The notes: generated by a model from the letters alone, not told the origin. 64,000 bases of DNA from Tissierellia bacterium (GCA_030529425.1 JAUMWX010000001.1:332062-396061); one strand, 5' to 3'. Positions 40,972-51,367 are shown, counted from the first letter of the stretch. Numbers and translations: made by a program.

Positions 40972-43150
40972 ATTGCTTAAGAATTTAAATAAAGAACAAA
41001 AAGAAGCTGTTTTACAAACAAATGGACCGATTTTGATACTTGCCGGGGCAGGTTCGGGGAAAACCAGGGTTTTGACGACTAAGATAGCATATCTTGTAGA
41101 AGAAATGAATGTTAGAGAAGATAATATTTTGGCATTTACATTTACAAATAAAGCTGCTAAGGAAATGAAAGAGAGAATTTCTCTAACGCTTAATAAAAAT
41201 GTAGATCATATGTGGATTGGAACATTTCATAGTATTTGCTCCAGAATACTTCGAAAAAATATTGAAAGAATAGGTTTTAAGTCTAATTTTACAATTTATG
41301 ACACTCAGGATTCAAAAACTTTGATAAAAGAAATCATGAAGGATTTAAAAATTGATGAAAAAACTCTTTCCGTTTCAAATGTCATCGGTAAAGTTTCAGA
41401 CTATAAAAATAGATTTGTAAACTGGGAAGAGGTAGCCGAAAATTCAATATATGAAAGCCAAAAAAATATAGCGGAAATATATAAGCAATATGAGAAAAGA
41501 AAAAAGGCGAACAATGCTCTTGACTTTGATGATTTAATATTAAAAACATTGGAACTGCTGAGAAATTCACAGGATGTCAGAGAATATTATGCAGACTTGT
41601 TTGAATATGTGTTTGTAGATGAATATCAAGATACAAATAAATCTCAATATGAATTGATTAAATTATTGTCCTACAAATATAGAAATATTTGTGTCGTAGG
41701 TGACGGTGACCAATCAATCTATAGTTGGAGAGGTGCGGATATAACCAATATATTGAATTTTGAGTCTGATTTCAAAAATGCAAGAATAATTTTATTGGAG
41801 CAAAATTATAGATCTACAACTAAAATTTTGGATGCTGCAAATCAACTTATCAGAAATAATATTGAAAGAAAAGATAAAAATCTGTGGACCGAAAATTCTA
41901 AAGGAAAGGATATAGTGTTCAGACTTTCCAAGAGTGAATATGAAGAAGCGCAAGATGTAATAAACAAAATATATCAGATGAAGAATTACGGTTTTGCATA
42001 TAAAGATATGGCTATTTTATACAGAACCAATGCACAATCCCGTATATTTGAAGAGAAATTGATGGCTGAAAAAATTCCTCATAAAGTTGTCGGAGGACTA
42101 AAATTTTATGACAGACGAGAGGTCAAAGACCTGCTTGCTTACTTAAGTTTCATAGCAAATCCTGATGATGATTTATCTCTTAAGAGAATCATCAATATGC
42201 CTAAAAGAGGGATAGGAGACACAACGGTAGGGAAAATAGAGAAATATGCTCAATCAAAAGATCAATCTATGTATGACTCTATTTATGATGAAGATATATC
42301 CGAAATAGTACCTAAAACAACGCTTAATAAGGTAAAAACATTTTTAGATGAAATGACAAATTTTATAAATATGATTGAAGATTATGACATAAAAGATTTG
42401 GCTGTGGATATATATCAAAAATCCGGTTATCAAGATATGTTGGAGAAATCCTCATTGATAGAGGATAAGAGTCGTATTGAAAATATTTCTTCGCTTATAA
42501 CGGCAATTACAGAGTTTTCAAATAAAAATCCCGATTCAAATTTATATGATTATTTACAAAATGTGAGTTTGCTGTCCGATGTTGATAAAACTGACGACTC
42601 CGAAGGGATAAGCTTGATGACGATTCATTCGGCAAAGGGATTGGAATATGATGTAGTGTTTTTGTCGGGAATGGAGGAAAATCTGTTTCCAAGTTTGAGA
42701 ACTGTCGAAGAAGGTGGACTGGAAGAGGAAAGAAGACTTTGCTATGTGGCGATAACAAGAGCAAAAAAACAGCTTTTTATTTCCGCATCCGCTTCAAGAA
42801 TGTCATATGGTAACTTAAATTATTCTAAAAAGTCCAGATTTATAGATGAGATAAAAGATCATATTGTTGACGAGAGCAGAAGAAGAGAAGAAATATTTGA
42901 TATGGAATTTGATTTTCTTGAGAACAAAAGAAATATTTATAAAGAGAAAGTTCAACAGAGAAAAGAAAGATTTGAGGAGTCGAAAAAACAAGAATTCAGC
43001 ATTGGAGACAAGGTATCCCATAAGAAATTCGGCATAGGAATGATTGTCTCCGTAAGCGAGCTTGAACATGGAAAGGAACTTATAATTTCTTTCGAAAACA
43101 AGGGAATAAAAAAGCTTAACTCGGCCATGGCTCCGTTAAAAAAACTATAG
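40961..43150 (+). CDS. pcrA: ATP-dependent DNA helicase PcrA/UvrD
   Basis: Superfamily 1 3'-5' helicase of 729 residues. Walker A GAGSGKT (29-35), FTNKAAKEMKERI, GTFHSICSRILR, FVDEYQDTNKSQYELI, GDGDQSIYSWRGAD, LEQNYRST, LMTIHSAKGLEYDVVFLSGMEENLFP and YVAITRAKKQLF are the ordered motifs. The C-terminal GDKVSHKKFGIGMIVSV Tudor-like segment is the PcrA RNA-polymerase-binding tail. ligA follows after 8 bases, a common pairing. Confidence 0.97.
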   Translation: MISKLLKNLNKEQKEAVLQTNGPILILAGAGSGKTRVLTTKIAYLVEEMNVREDNILAFTFTNKAAKEMKERISLTLNKNVDHMWIGTFHSICSRILRKNIERIGFKSNFTIYDTQDSKTLIKEIMKDLKIDEKTLSVSNVIGKVSDYKNRFVNWEEVAENSIYESQKNIAEIYKQYEKRKKANNALDFDDLILKTLELLRNSQDVREYYADLFEYVFVDEYQDTNKSQYELIKLLSYKYRNICVVGDGDQSIYSWRGADITNILNFESDFKNARIILLEQNYRSTTKILDAANQLIRNNIERKDKNLWTENSKGKDIVFRLSKSEYEEAQDVINKIYQMKNYGFAYKDMAILYRTNAQSRIFEEKLMAEKIPHKVVGGLKFYDRREVKDLLAYLSFIANPDDDLSLKRIINMPKRGIGDTTVGKIEKYAQSKDQSMYDSIYDEDISEIVPKTTLNKVKTFLDEMTNFINMIEDYDIKDLAVDIYQKSGYQDMLEKSSLIEDKSRIENISSLITAITEFSNKNPDSNLYDYLQNVSLLSDVDKTDDSEGISLMTIHSAKGLEYDVVFLSGMEENLFPSLRTVEEGGLEEERRLCYVAITRAKKQLFISASASRMSYGNLNYSKKSRFIDEIKDHIVDESRRREEIFDMEFDFLENKRNIYKEKVQQRKERFEESKKQEFSIGDKVSHKKFGIGMIVSVSELEHGKELIISFENKGIKKLNSAMAPLKKL

Positions 43151-43158
43151 GAGAAGAG

Positions 43159-45153
43159 ATGGATAGGATACGTGAACTGATAGACAGAATTAAAGAATTA
43201 AATTATCACTATTATACATTGGACAATCCACTTATCCCGGATAGTGAATATGATCTTTTATATGATGAACTGGTTAAACTTGAAAATGAGACGGGAATAG
43301 TTTATGATGATTCGCCAACTCAAACAGTTGGTGACAAAGTTTTGGAGAAATTCGTCAAACATGAACATTTAGGAAGATTGTATTCGCTTTCCAAAGCACA
43401 GGACTTCGGTGATATAAGGGAGTGGATTGACAGGATTGAGAAGATAAGAACCGCTTATAATTTGGAGAATGAAGAAAAACTTCCAGAGATTGAATACACC
43501 GTGGAACTTAAATTTGACGGTTTAACTATAAATTTGACCTATGAAAACGGAAAACTTGTAAATGCCGCTACAAGAGGGACGGGAGTCATCGGAGAAGAAA
43601 TACTTTTACAGGTCAGAACTATTAAGAGTATTCCTTTGGAGATAGATTATAAAGGTTTAATGGAAGTCTCCGGTGAGGGAGTAATGCCGCTTTCCGCATT
43701 GGAAAAATACAATCTTGAAAATGAGGTTAAATTGAAAAATGCAAGAAATGCCGCGGCGGGAGCATTGCGAAATTTGGATCCGAAAATAACCGGAAAAAGA
43801 AATCTTGAAGCCTATTTTTATAATGTGGGGTATATGAATCCGGAAGTTTTGGGCACGCAAATTGATGCGATTAATTTCTTAAAAAATAATCAATTTAATG
43901 TATTTCCTTTTTTGAGAACTGCAAATAATTTGGATGAAATAATCAAAATTATTAAGTATATTGACAGCTATAGGAAAGATATAGATGTATTGACGGACGG
44001 TGTTGTAATAAAGGTTAATGATTTTAAAACGAGAGATATCTTGGGATATACGAATAAATCTCCGAGATGGGCTTTAGCATATAAGTTTGAGGCCGAAAAA
44101 TATACAACAACTGTAAAAGAGGTCATATGGAATGTCGGCAGAACCGGTAAAATAACGCCGGTGGCAATACTTGAGCCCGTGGATATTGAAGGTGTTACTG
44201 TATCGAGGGCTACACTGAATAATTATGATGACATCGAAAGAAAAAATGTAAAAATAGGTTCTACAGTCATCATCAGGCGCTCAAATGATGTAATTCCTGA
44301 AATTTTAATGGCGTTGGAAGACGATTCTGAAGTGTGTGAAATCGAAAAACCGACACATTGCCCTTCATGTAATACGGAATTATTTTATGACAGGGTTCAT
44401 ATTTATTGCCCTAATTCAATGGATTGTTTACCTCAAATGAATGCGAGAATTACACATTTTGCATCAAGAGAAGCGATGAATATCGAAGGATTATCTGAAA
44501 AAACAATAGAAAAATTGATATCGGAACTGAATATAACAAGGATAGACCAATTGTATGACCTTACGAGGGACGATTTATTTAAACTTGACGGATTCAAAGA
44601 TAAAAAGACCGATAATATACTCAAAGCAATTGATAAATCAAAGAAAGTAAAGTTGGATGCTTTTATTTATGCTCTCGGAATACCGAATGTAGGAATCAAA
44701 ACCGCATCGGATTTGGCAAATAAATTTAAGAATTTGGAATCGATTAAAAATGCAAACTTAGATCAACTATTAAAAGTTGAAGATATAGGAGAGATAACCG
44801 CCAAGGCTATTGTGGAATTTTTTAATTCGGAACATATTGAGTTGGCATTGTCGAAATTGCTGTCAAAAGGCATTGAATTTGAAAAAATTGATGAGGACAT
44901 ATCCGATAAATTAAAAGATTTAGTTATTGTTGTAACCGGAACAATTGATGGATATAATAGAAAAGAAATAGAAAAACAGCTTAAGCTAAGAGGTGCGACG
45001 GTTACATCTTCAGTTTCAAAGAATACCGATATATTGTTGGCAGGAGAAAAAGCGGGATCAAAGTTGGAAAAAGCTGTAAATTTCGGAGTTAAGGTATATC
45101 AAGGAAGTGAATTGGAAAAATTCCTTTTGGAGAATATTAAACAGGAAGGTTAG
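43159..45153 (+). CDS. ligA: NAD-dependent DNA ligase LigA
   Basis: Ligase of 664 residues. N-terminal Ia domain (NYHYYTLDNPLIPDSEYDLLYDEL), adenylation site ELKFDGL with Lys118, OB domain, zinc finger CPSCNTELF...CPNSMDC, helix-hairpin-helix region, and a C-terminal BRCT domain from about residue 585. All domains of a complete LigA are present. Operonic with pcrA and gatC (one-base gap). Confidence 0.97.
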   Translation: MDRIRELIDRIKELNYHYYTLDNPLIPDSEYDLLYDELVKLENETGIVYDDSPTQTVGDKVLEKFVKHEHLGRLYSLSKAQDFGDIREWIDRIEKIRTAYNLENEEKLPEIEYTVELKFDGLTINLTYENGKLVNAATRGTGVIGEEILLQVRTIKSIPLEIDYKGLMEVSGEGVMPLSALEKYNLENEVKLKNARNAAAGALRNLDPKITGKRNLEAYFYNVGYMNPEVLGTQIDAINFLKNNQFNVFPFLRTANNLDEIIKIIKYIDSYRKDIDVLTDGVVIKVNDFKTRDILGYTNKSPRWALAYKFEAEKYTTTVKEVIWNVGRTGKITPVAILEPVDIEGVTVSRATLNNYDDIERKNVKIGSTVIIRRSNDVIPEILMALEDDSEVCEIEKPTHCPSCNTELFYDRVHIYCPNSMDCLPQMNARITHFASREAMNIEGLSEKTIEKLISELNITRIDQLYDLTRDDLFKLDGFKDKKTDNILKAIDKSKKVKLDAFIYALGIPNVGIKTASDLANKFKNLESIKNANLDQLLKVEDIGEITAKAIVEFFNSEHIELALSKLLSKGIEFEKIDEDISDKLKDLVIVVTGTIDGYNRKEIEKQLKLRGATVTSSVSKNTDILLAGEKAGSKLEKAVNFGVKVYQGSELEKFLLENIKQEG

Positions 45154-45154
45154 T

Positions 45155-45430
45155 ATGGATGTAGAAAGAATTTATAAAAAGGCCTTTATTGATATGAAGG
45201 AAGAAGAAAGGGAAGTCTTGGTCAAAAAATTTAGAGATGTGGTATCAAGCGTTGATAAAATAATGGAGGTAGATACTGCCGGCATAGAAATTTTTGAGAT
45301 AACTTCCGAAATAGAATCTCCGTTACGAGATGATGAAGTGACATCGTCACTTGATAGAGAAGCCGCATTAAAAAATACCGTTCACAGAGAATACGGATAT
45401 TTTAAATTGGACAAGATTTTGGAAGATTAG
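45155..45430 (+). CDS. gatC: Glutamyl/aspartyl-tRNA amidotransferase subunit GatC
   Basis: A 91-residue GatC. The family elements are weak but recognisable: an N-terminal helix ending VKKFRDVVSSVDKI, then the LRDDEVTSSLDREAALKNTVHREYGYFKLDKIL tail that wraps GatA (usual LREDEV...A...G.F.VP.V). The frame extends to 45107 inside ligA, but AGGAAGG and the ATG at 45155 after the ligA stop fit the family. First of gatCAB. Confidence 0.9.
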   Translation: MDVERIYKKAFIDMKEEEREVLVKKFRDVVSSVDKIMEVDTAGIEIFEITSEIESPLRDDEVTSSLDREAALKNTVHREYGYFKLDKILED

Positions 45431-45437
45431 GTGGAAT

Positions 45438-46832
45438 ATGAATATAAAAGAATTACACGACAAATATTTATCTAGAGAATTAACCGTAGAAAAATATATC
45501 GGGGATATATTTTTAAAGATAAAAGAGGATAATTATAATTCATTTATTACATTAAATGAAGAAGTTGCAATGGAAAAAGCAAGAGAATTGGACAAAAAGA
45601 TTTTAGCAGGGGAGAGGATATCCGGATTGTTTGGAGTTCCAGTTTCGGTAAAAGACAATGTTCTTACAGAAGGGCTGAGAACTACTGCGGCATCGGATAT
45701 ATTGGAGCATTTCGTACCCGTTTATAATGCTACTATTGTGGACAAGTTAAATGAATCAAATGCAATTATTATAGGAAAGACCAATATGGATGAACTTGCA
45801 ATGGGGGCTTCTTCCGAGACATCGCATTTTGGTGCGGTTGTCAATCCTTTTGATATTAATCTTGTTCCCGGAGGATCTTCATCCGGTTCAGCGGTATCGG
45901 TTGCGGCGGATGAAGCAATAGTATCAATAGGTACGGATACCGGCGGATCTTGTAGGAATCCCGGAAATTATTGCAATGTTGTCGGATTTGCACCGTCTTA
46001 CGGAGCAATATCCAGGTTCGGAGTTATATCTATGGCAAACAGTTTTGACAGAGTCGGAATATTGTCAAAAAATGTGTCCGATATCAGGGCTACTTTTGAT
46101 GTTATAAGAGGAATTGACAAAAATGATTTTACATCCATAGATTTGGAAGAGCCGAAAGAAAATATCCAATTGGAAGGACTGAGAGTTGCGGCAATCAGAT
46201 TAAAAAAAGAGTATAATACCGAACCTCAGGTCGAAGAAAACTACAATAAGGTACTAAGATTTTTGGAGGATAATAAAGCTATAATTGGGTTTGTAGACTT
46301 GGATTTATTGGACTATGTAAATCAGGTATATACGGTGATAATGTCCGTTGAAGTATCCTCAAATATAGCTAAACTCGATGGAATAAGATATGGAGAAAGT
46401 ATTGAGAATTACACATCTACAGAAGATTTATTCAGAAAGAACAGAACATATTTTCTGGGAGAAGAAGTTAAGAGAAGAATAGCCTTGGGAGACTATTTCT
46501 CATCAAAGGAAAGCAATCAAAAATACTATGTCCAAGCTATGAAAATCAGAAATATGCTAAAGAAAGAAATGGACAATTTACTTGAAAAAGTTGATGTATT
46601 TATATCCCCAACCAATACCGACCTTCCTCATGCGGTAGGTTCAAAACTTGATGATGCAAATTCATCATTTAATTCGGGAACATTTAATGTAATAACCAAT
46701 ATATCCAATTTACCTTCAATTTCAATCCCCGTAAGCAAGGAAAAACTTGGTTCAATTCAGATAATAGGCTCCAGAAATGAGGATTATAAATTGTTGAAAA
46801 TCGCAGAATTGATTGAAGGAGGTATCGCATAA
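45438..46832 (+). CDS. gatA: Glutamyl/aspartyl-tRNA amidotransferase subunit GatA
   Basis: Amidase-signature glutaminase subunit of 464 residues. The Ser-cisSer-Lys triad is in VSVKDN, PGGSSSGSAVSVAA and GTDTGGSCRNPG. The segment after the nucleophile (GSCRNPGNYCNVVGFAPSYGAISRFG) departs from the usual GSIRQPA...G.KPTYG wording, but the triad is intact. Provides ammonia to GatB for Gln-tRNA or Asn-tRNA formation. Overlaps gatB by one base. Confidence 0.95.
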   Translation: MNIKELHDKYLSRELTVEKYIGDIFLKIKEDNYNSFITLNEEVAMEKARELDKKILAGERISGLFGVPVSVKDNVLTEGLRTTAASDILEHFVPVYNATIVDKLNESNAIIIGKTNMDELAMGASSETSHFGAVVNPFDINLVPGGSSSGSAVSVAADEAIVSIGTDTGGSCRNPGNYCNVVGFAPSYGAISRFGVISMANSFDRVGILSKNVSDIRATFDVIRGIDKNDFTSIDLEEPKENIQLEGLRVAAIRLKKEYNTEPQVEENYNKVLRFLEDNKAIIGFVDLDLLDYVNQVYTVIMSVEVSSNIAKLDGIRYGESIENYTSTEDLFRKNRTYFLGEEVKRRIALGDYFSSKESNQKYYVQAMKIRNMLKKEMDNLLEKVDVFISPTNTDLPHAVGSKLDDANSSFNSGTFNVITNISNLPSISIPVSKEKLGSIQIIGSRNEDYKLLKIAELIEGGIA

Positions 46833-48253
46833 TGAAAACGATAATAGGTTTAGAAATTCACTGTGAGTTATCTACAAAATCTAAAATGTTCTGCTCATGC
46901 AAAAACGAGTTCGGACAGGCGCCAAATACAATGGTTTGTCCTGTATGTTTGGGACATGTAGGCACTCTTCCGAGAATAAATAAAAAAGCTGTTGAACTTT
47001 CAATAATGGCAGGAATGGCGTTTGATTGTAAAATAAGACAAAATATGAAGTTTGACAGAAAAAAATATTTTTATCCGGATTTGACAAAGGGATTCCAAAT
47101 TACACAACAAGATGAACCCGTTTGCTATGACGGATTTTTGGAATTAAGTTCAGAATATGGAAATAAAAAGGTAAGAATAGAAAGAATTCATATGGAAGAA
47201 GATACGGGAAAATCTACTCATACAGAAGACGGACATACTCTTTTGGACTACAATAGAGCGGGCGTTCCCCTTATAGAAATAGTGACCAGACCCGATATCA
47301 ACAGTGCCGAAGAGGCAAGAGAATTCCTTGAAAATTTAAGACAAAGATTGAGATTTATCGGAGCTTCAGATGTGAAAATGGAAGAGGGGTCTTTGAGATG
47401 TGATGTCAATATCAATATAGTTGACGATCAGGGAAATAAGTCGGCGATAGCGGAAGTTAAAAATCTGAATTCTTTCAGAGCGGTTGAAAGAGCAATCAAA
47501 TATGAAGAAAAAAGACAGGCGGAGATGCTTTCAAGCGGAATAACAGGCTCAAAAGAGACGAGAAGGTGGGACGAATCTACACAAACTACAATATTGATGA
47601 GGAAGAAAGACGAAGAGAATGACTACAGATTTACAGTTGACTCGGATCTTCCAAGGGTGGTATTAAGTGATGAATTCATAGAGGAAATCAGAAATAATTT
47701 ACCTGAATTGCCTAAGGCGAAAAAAGAAAGATATATGAGAGAATACAATCTAAATGATTATGATTCTACGGTTCTTTCTCAAAATAAGGAAATTTCGATT
47801 TTCTTTGAAGATGTCGTGGCGATACTTGATGACGGGACTTTGATTGCAAACTGGATTCTAACAGAGATAATGAGAAGATTAAAAGAGCATGATATCAATA
47901 TTTCGGACATGAAACTGTCAAAAGAGAACTTTGTTAAATTACTTCAACTGGTTAAATCTGAAAAAATTTCAAACAATACCGGCAAAAAAATCTTGAGAGA
48001 AATATTTGAAAATGATGAAGATCCGGAGGTCATTGTCAAAGAGAGAGGATTGGAACAAAACACCGATTCCGATTTCCTGGTAAAATTGGTAAGTGAAGTT
48101 TTGGGCGAAAATCCTCAATCAATTGCCGATTTCAAAGCAGGTAAGGACAGAGCTCTGGGATTCTTAACAGGTCAGGTGATGAAAAAATCAAAAGGAAGAG
48201 CAAATCCGCAACAAGTTAATCAAATGTTAAAAGAGGAGTTGAGTAAAAGATAA
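46832..48253 (+). CDS. gatB: Glutamyl/aspartyl-tRNA amidotransferase subunit GatB
   Basis: Kinase/transamidase subunit of 473 residues. IIGLEIHCELSTKSKMFCSC, NTMVCPVCLGHVGTLP (zinc Cys), FDRKKYFYPDLTKGFQITQ, HMEEDTGKSTH, DYNRAGVPLIEIVTRPD and RCDVNIN are diagnostic; the C-terminal YqeY-like helical tail is complete. asnA in the same window suggests asparagine is made directly, so GatCAB may mainly serve Gln-tRNA(Gln). Confidence 0.97.
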   Translation: MKTIIGLEIHCELSTKSKMFCSCKNEFGQAPNTMVCPVCLGHVGTLPRINKKAVELSIMAGMAFDCKIRQNMKFDRKKYFYPDLTKGFQITQQDEPVCYDGFLELSSEYGNKKVRIERIHMEEDTGKSTHTEDGHTLLDYNRAGVPLIEIVTRPDINSAEEAREFLENLRQRLRFIGASDVKMEEGSLRCDVNINIVDDQGNKSAIAEVKNLNSFRAVERAIKYEEKRQAEMLSSGITGSKETRRWDESTQTTILMRKKDEENDYRFTVDSDLPRVVLSDEFIEEIRNNLPELPKAKKERYMREYNLNDYDSTVLSQNKEISIFFEDVVAILDDGTLIANWILTEIMRRLKEHDINISDMKLSKENFVKLLQLVKSEKISNNTGKKILREIFENDEDPEVIVKERGLEQNTDSDFLVKLVSEVLGENPQSIADFKAGKDRALGFLTGQVMKKSKGRANPQQVNQMLKEELSKR

Positions 48254-48846
48254 TGAAAATTGTTATTTCATCCTCAAATAAGGATAAACTTAGGGAGTTT
48301 ACCAATATTTTGGGTTCCGATTATGAACTGATTACAAAAGAAATGTTGGGATTGGAAGATTTTGATGTAGTAGAGGACGGAAAAACTCTGTCTGAAAATG
48401 CTTATAAAAAAGCATCGGCTTTATATGAAAAAGTTAATAAACCTGTTATTTCAGATGATACGGGATTATTTGTGGATGTTTTGGACGGAGCTCCAGGAGT
48501 TTTTGCGGCAAGATTTGCCGGAGAAAACTGTTCCTATGAAGATAATGTAAATAAAATGTTGGATTCACTAAAAGAAGCTACAGAAAAGGAAAATAGAACC
48601 GCACATTTTAAAACTGTTATCTGTTTTATTGATGAAAACGGAAAAGATTATTATGTACAAGGCATTCTAAACGGGTATATAAGTTTTGAAAAAACAGGAG
48701 ATAACGGTTTCGGATATGACCCTATTTTCATTCCTGAAGGATCTGAAAAGAGTCTGGCAGAAATGACGGCGGATGAAAAAAATAAAATCAGTCACAGGAG
48801 GAAGGCTATAGAAGAATTTAAAAAACTGTTGAGGGATTTTAAATGA
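48253..48846 (+). CDS. rdgB: XTP/dITP diphosphatase (RdgB/HAM1 family)
   Basis: House-cleaning nucleotide pyrophosphatase of 197 residues. SSSNKDKLREF, SDDTGLFVDVLDGAPGVFAARFAG, GDNGFGYDPIFIPEG and the terminal KNKISHRRKAIEEF are the family motifs. Start overlaps the gatB stop by one base; the phosphodiesterase gene overlaps its end by four bases (ATGA). Confidence 0.95.
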   Translation: MKIVISSSNKDKLREFTNILGSDYELITKEMLGLEDFDVVEDGKTLSENAYKKASALYEKVNKPVISDDTGLFVDVLDGAPGVFAARFAGENCSYEDNVNKMLDSLKEATEKENRTAHFKTVICFIDENGKDYYVQGILNGYISFEKTGDNGFGYDPIFIPEGSEKSLAEMTADEKNKISHRRKAIEEFKKLLRDFK

Positions 48847-49316
48847 AAATTATAGTTGTAGCGGACACTCATTCAAGTGTTTCATATATTATTGATGCTA
48901 TAAATAATACGGAAGGGGTTTCAAAAGTCATACATTTAGGAGATTGTGTTTCCGATGCGAGAGTAATACAGGAAAATGTTGATATTCCGGTCGTTATGGT
49001 CAGGGGAAATAATGACTATTTTGATAAAGATGTACCGCTTGACAAGATTATATACGTTGAGGGGCATAAGATTCTTTTAACGCATGGGCATAAATACAAT
49101 GTATATTTTGGACCTCAAAGGCTTTACTTCAGAGCTATGGAGCTTGGCTGCGATATGGTTTTGTATGGGCATACGCATATTTTTGTAGATATATGTGTCG
49201 GAGATGTAAGAATTATTAATCCGGGGTCAGTTTCTCTTCCTAGAGATAGAGTGGCATCGTATGTTTTGATGGAAATTACAGAAAAAAAAATTAATATAAA
49301 AAGAATTAAAAAGTAG
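48843..49316 (+). CDS. YfcE-family metallophosphoesterase
   Basis: A 157-residue calcineurin-like phosphodiesterase. Metal ligands are in VADTHS, HLGDCVSD, VRGNND, THGHKY and YGHTH, with INPGSVSLPRD at the end. The rdgB-yfcE pair is common in Firmicutes. Coupled by a four-base overlap to rdgB. Confidence 0.93.
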   Translation: MKIIVVADTHSSVSYIIDAINNTEGVSKVIHLGDCVSDARVIQENVDIPVVMVRGNNDYFDKDVPLDKIIYVEGHKILLTHGHKYNVYFGPQRLYFRAMELGCDMVLYGHTHIFVDICVGDVRIINPGSVSLPRDRVASYVLMEITEKKINIKRIKK

Positions 49317-49326
49317 GGAGGTACGA

Positions 49327-51360
49327 ATGAAAAATTTTAAAAAGATAATTTTAATAGGTTTTATGTTTTTGTTTACTTTCATTTCTTTAGCTTGGAGCAG
49401 TAAATCTTTTGCTCAAAATGATGTAGGTAAAAGCGAGTTTGAAGAAAAACTTAATACAAGGGAAGAAGATATACCGTTTATCGATGAACCGACAGGGGAT
49501 TTGCCTACGGATGAGTCTTATAATTCCACACTGGATAACAGTTCATATAATTCAGGAAACAATTTATATGATTCCGACTTAGCCAGAAGAATAAATAAAA
49601 CTATTCGTGGCGGAACTGATTTGGTAAAGTATTTGGCAAGAGAGCTTGCATTTGGGAATACCAATATAGCAGTTAGGAAATATTATTCTTTAACTCAATT
49701 ACAAAAGGCTATTGACGAAGCCAATTTTCAAAATCAGCTAATTCTTGAACATGATATTCTTGACGGTAACATATATCAGGATAATCATAATTGGTATGTC
49801 AGAATCAAATTCTTCATATCAAATCCTGTTACAAGGAGAGATATGCAGAGAAAATTGCTTGATAAGGCTGAAGCGGTTTTAAAACAGTTGGTGGTTCCTA
49901 ATGATAAGATTCAAACCATGTATAATATCAATAATTATCTGGTGAATGCTGCTGAATATGATACTGAAGCTTTTGAAAAAAATCTGGTAAACAGCAGTCG
50001 TTTAGCCACCGGTCCTTTATTTGACGGAAAAGCTATATGTTCAGGTTATTCCAGAGCATTTAATTTATTGTCTACAATGGCGGGATATGAAAATATAGTG
50101 GAATTGGGTGATGCTAAAATCGAAACCAATAACCCTAATGAAAATAAAACAGAATATCATGCTTGGAATATGGTAAAAGTAAATAATGAGTGGTATATGG
50201 TCGATGTAACTTGGAACGATAATGACGATTTAGATAATGCGTTTTTATTTGTACCCAGATCTATTGTGTATTCAACAAGGATACCGGACTTTAGAGTTAA
50301 GAGCGGGGAATATATCGCTATAAACAGAGGACAAAGTTACAATCATGAATATTACCATAAAACGGGAATGGCTGTGGACTCCAAGAATAAAATCTCCGAC
50401 ATATTCGTAAATTACTACAATAGACTAAAAAAAGTTCCGAAATATATAAGACTTGGCAATGTCTATGCCAGTGATTATGATATTCAAAATGAACTTATGG
50501 AATTTATGTCTAAATCCGGAACAAATGGGCGTATTTCTTGGTATAAATATGATAAATTAGGTATGCGCAGATTTGAATCGAATGATTATAAACTTGCAGA
50601 AAACGGGATATATAATAGAGACAGATCGCTTAGAGCCGGCTGGTATAAATCAAACGGAAAGAAATATTATTATGACAAAGACGGTCAAGATGTTAAGGGA
50701 ATTAAAAAGATTGACGGAAGCACTTATTATTTCAGAAAAGACGGATCAATGCATAGAGGCTGGCTGACATTGAAGGGAAAAAGATATGTGTTTACGGATT
50801 CCGGCAAGATGGTAACAGGTTGGAGAACAATATCCGGAAATAGGTACTACTTCAGAAAAGACGGATCAATGCATAAAGGCTGGTTGAAGTTGAATAACAA
50901 AACATATGTATTTACAGATTCCGGCAAGATGGTAACAGGTTGGAGAACAATATCCGGAAACAGGTATTACTTCAGAAAAGACGGGTCAATGCATACAGGT
51001 TGGTTGAAGTTGAATAACAAAGTGTATGTTTTTACGAATTCCGGGAAAATGGTAACAGGTTGGAGAACAATATCCGGAAATAGATATTATTTCAAAAAAG
51101 ACGGATCAATGCATAAAGGCTGGTTAAAGTTGAACAACAAAACATATGTATTTACAGATTCCGGCAAGATGGTAACAGGTTGGAAAACAATAGGCGGAAG
51201 CAAGTACTATTTTGAAAAAAGTGGTGTAATGCATATAGGTTGGTTGGAATTAAGCGGTAAAAAGTATTATTTACAATCTAACGGAAAGATGGCAAAAGGA
51301 AAACTGAAAATAGGAAATAAGTTTTATACATTTGATAAAAATGGTGTTTTAATAAAATAA
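49327..51360 (+). CDS. Secreted transglutaminase-like protein with cell-wall-binding repeats
   Basis: Exported protein of 677 residues. Signal peptide (1-29, SFA-Q); an Asp/Ser/Asn-rich linker; a transglutaminase-like domain with a full Cys238-His278-Asp293 triad in AICSGYSRAF, EYHAWNMVKV and YMVDVTWND; and from about residue 435 to the end tandem cell-wall/choline-binding-type repeats (GW..i.gn.YYFrkDGSMh.GWL). The repeats should hold it to the wall by non-covalent binding. The enzyme domain may crosslink or cleave proteins or peptides at the surface; relatives have been linked to wall maintenance. RBS GGGAGG. Ends the long plus-strand block. Confidence 0.88.
   Translation: MKNFKKIILIGFMFLFTFISLAWSSKSFAQNDVGKSEFEEKLNTREEDIPFIDEPTGDLPTDESYNSTLDNSSYNSGNNLYDSDLARRINKTIRGGTDLVKYLARELAFGNTNIAVRKYYSLTQLQKAIDEANFQNQLILEHDILDGNIYQDNHNWYVRIKFFISNPVTRRDMQRKLLDKAEAVLKQLVVPNDKIQTMYNINNYLVNAAEYDTEAFEKNLVNSSRLATGPLFDGKAICSGYSRAFNLLSTMAGYENIVELGDAKIETNNPNENKTEYHAWNMVKVNNEWYMVDVTWNDNDDLDNAFLFVPRSIVYSTRIPDFRVKSGEYIAINRGQSYNHEYYHKTGMAVDSKNKISDIFVNYYNRLKKVPKYIRLGNVYASDYDIQNELMEFMSKSGTNGRISWYKYDKLGMRRFESNDYKLAENGIYNRDRSLRAGWYKSNGKKYYYDKDGQDVKGIKKIDGSTYYFRKDGSMHRGWLTLKGKRYVFTDSGKMVTGWRTISGNRYYFRKDGSMHKGWLKLNNKTYVFTDSGKMVTGWRTISGNRYYFRKDGSMHTGWLKLNNKVYVFTNSGKMVTGWRTISGNRYYFKKDGSMHKGWLKLNNKTYVFTDSGKMVTGWKTIGGSKYYFEKSGVMHIGWLELSGKKYYLQSNGKMAKGKLKIGNKFYTFDKNGVLIK
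50701..51300 (+). repeat. 120-bp tandem repeats encoding cell-wall-binding modules
   Basis: Copies start at 50701 (divergent), 50821, 50941, 51061 and 51181 (divergent) at exactly 120-base intervals. The three middle units are nearly identical at the DNA level, for example TGGAGAACAATATCCGGAAA at 50821, 50941 and 51061. Each encodes 40 residues, that is two wall-binding modules. Confidence 0.92.
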
Positions 51361-51367
51361 ATCAATA

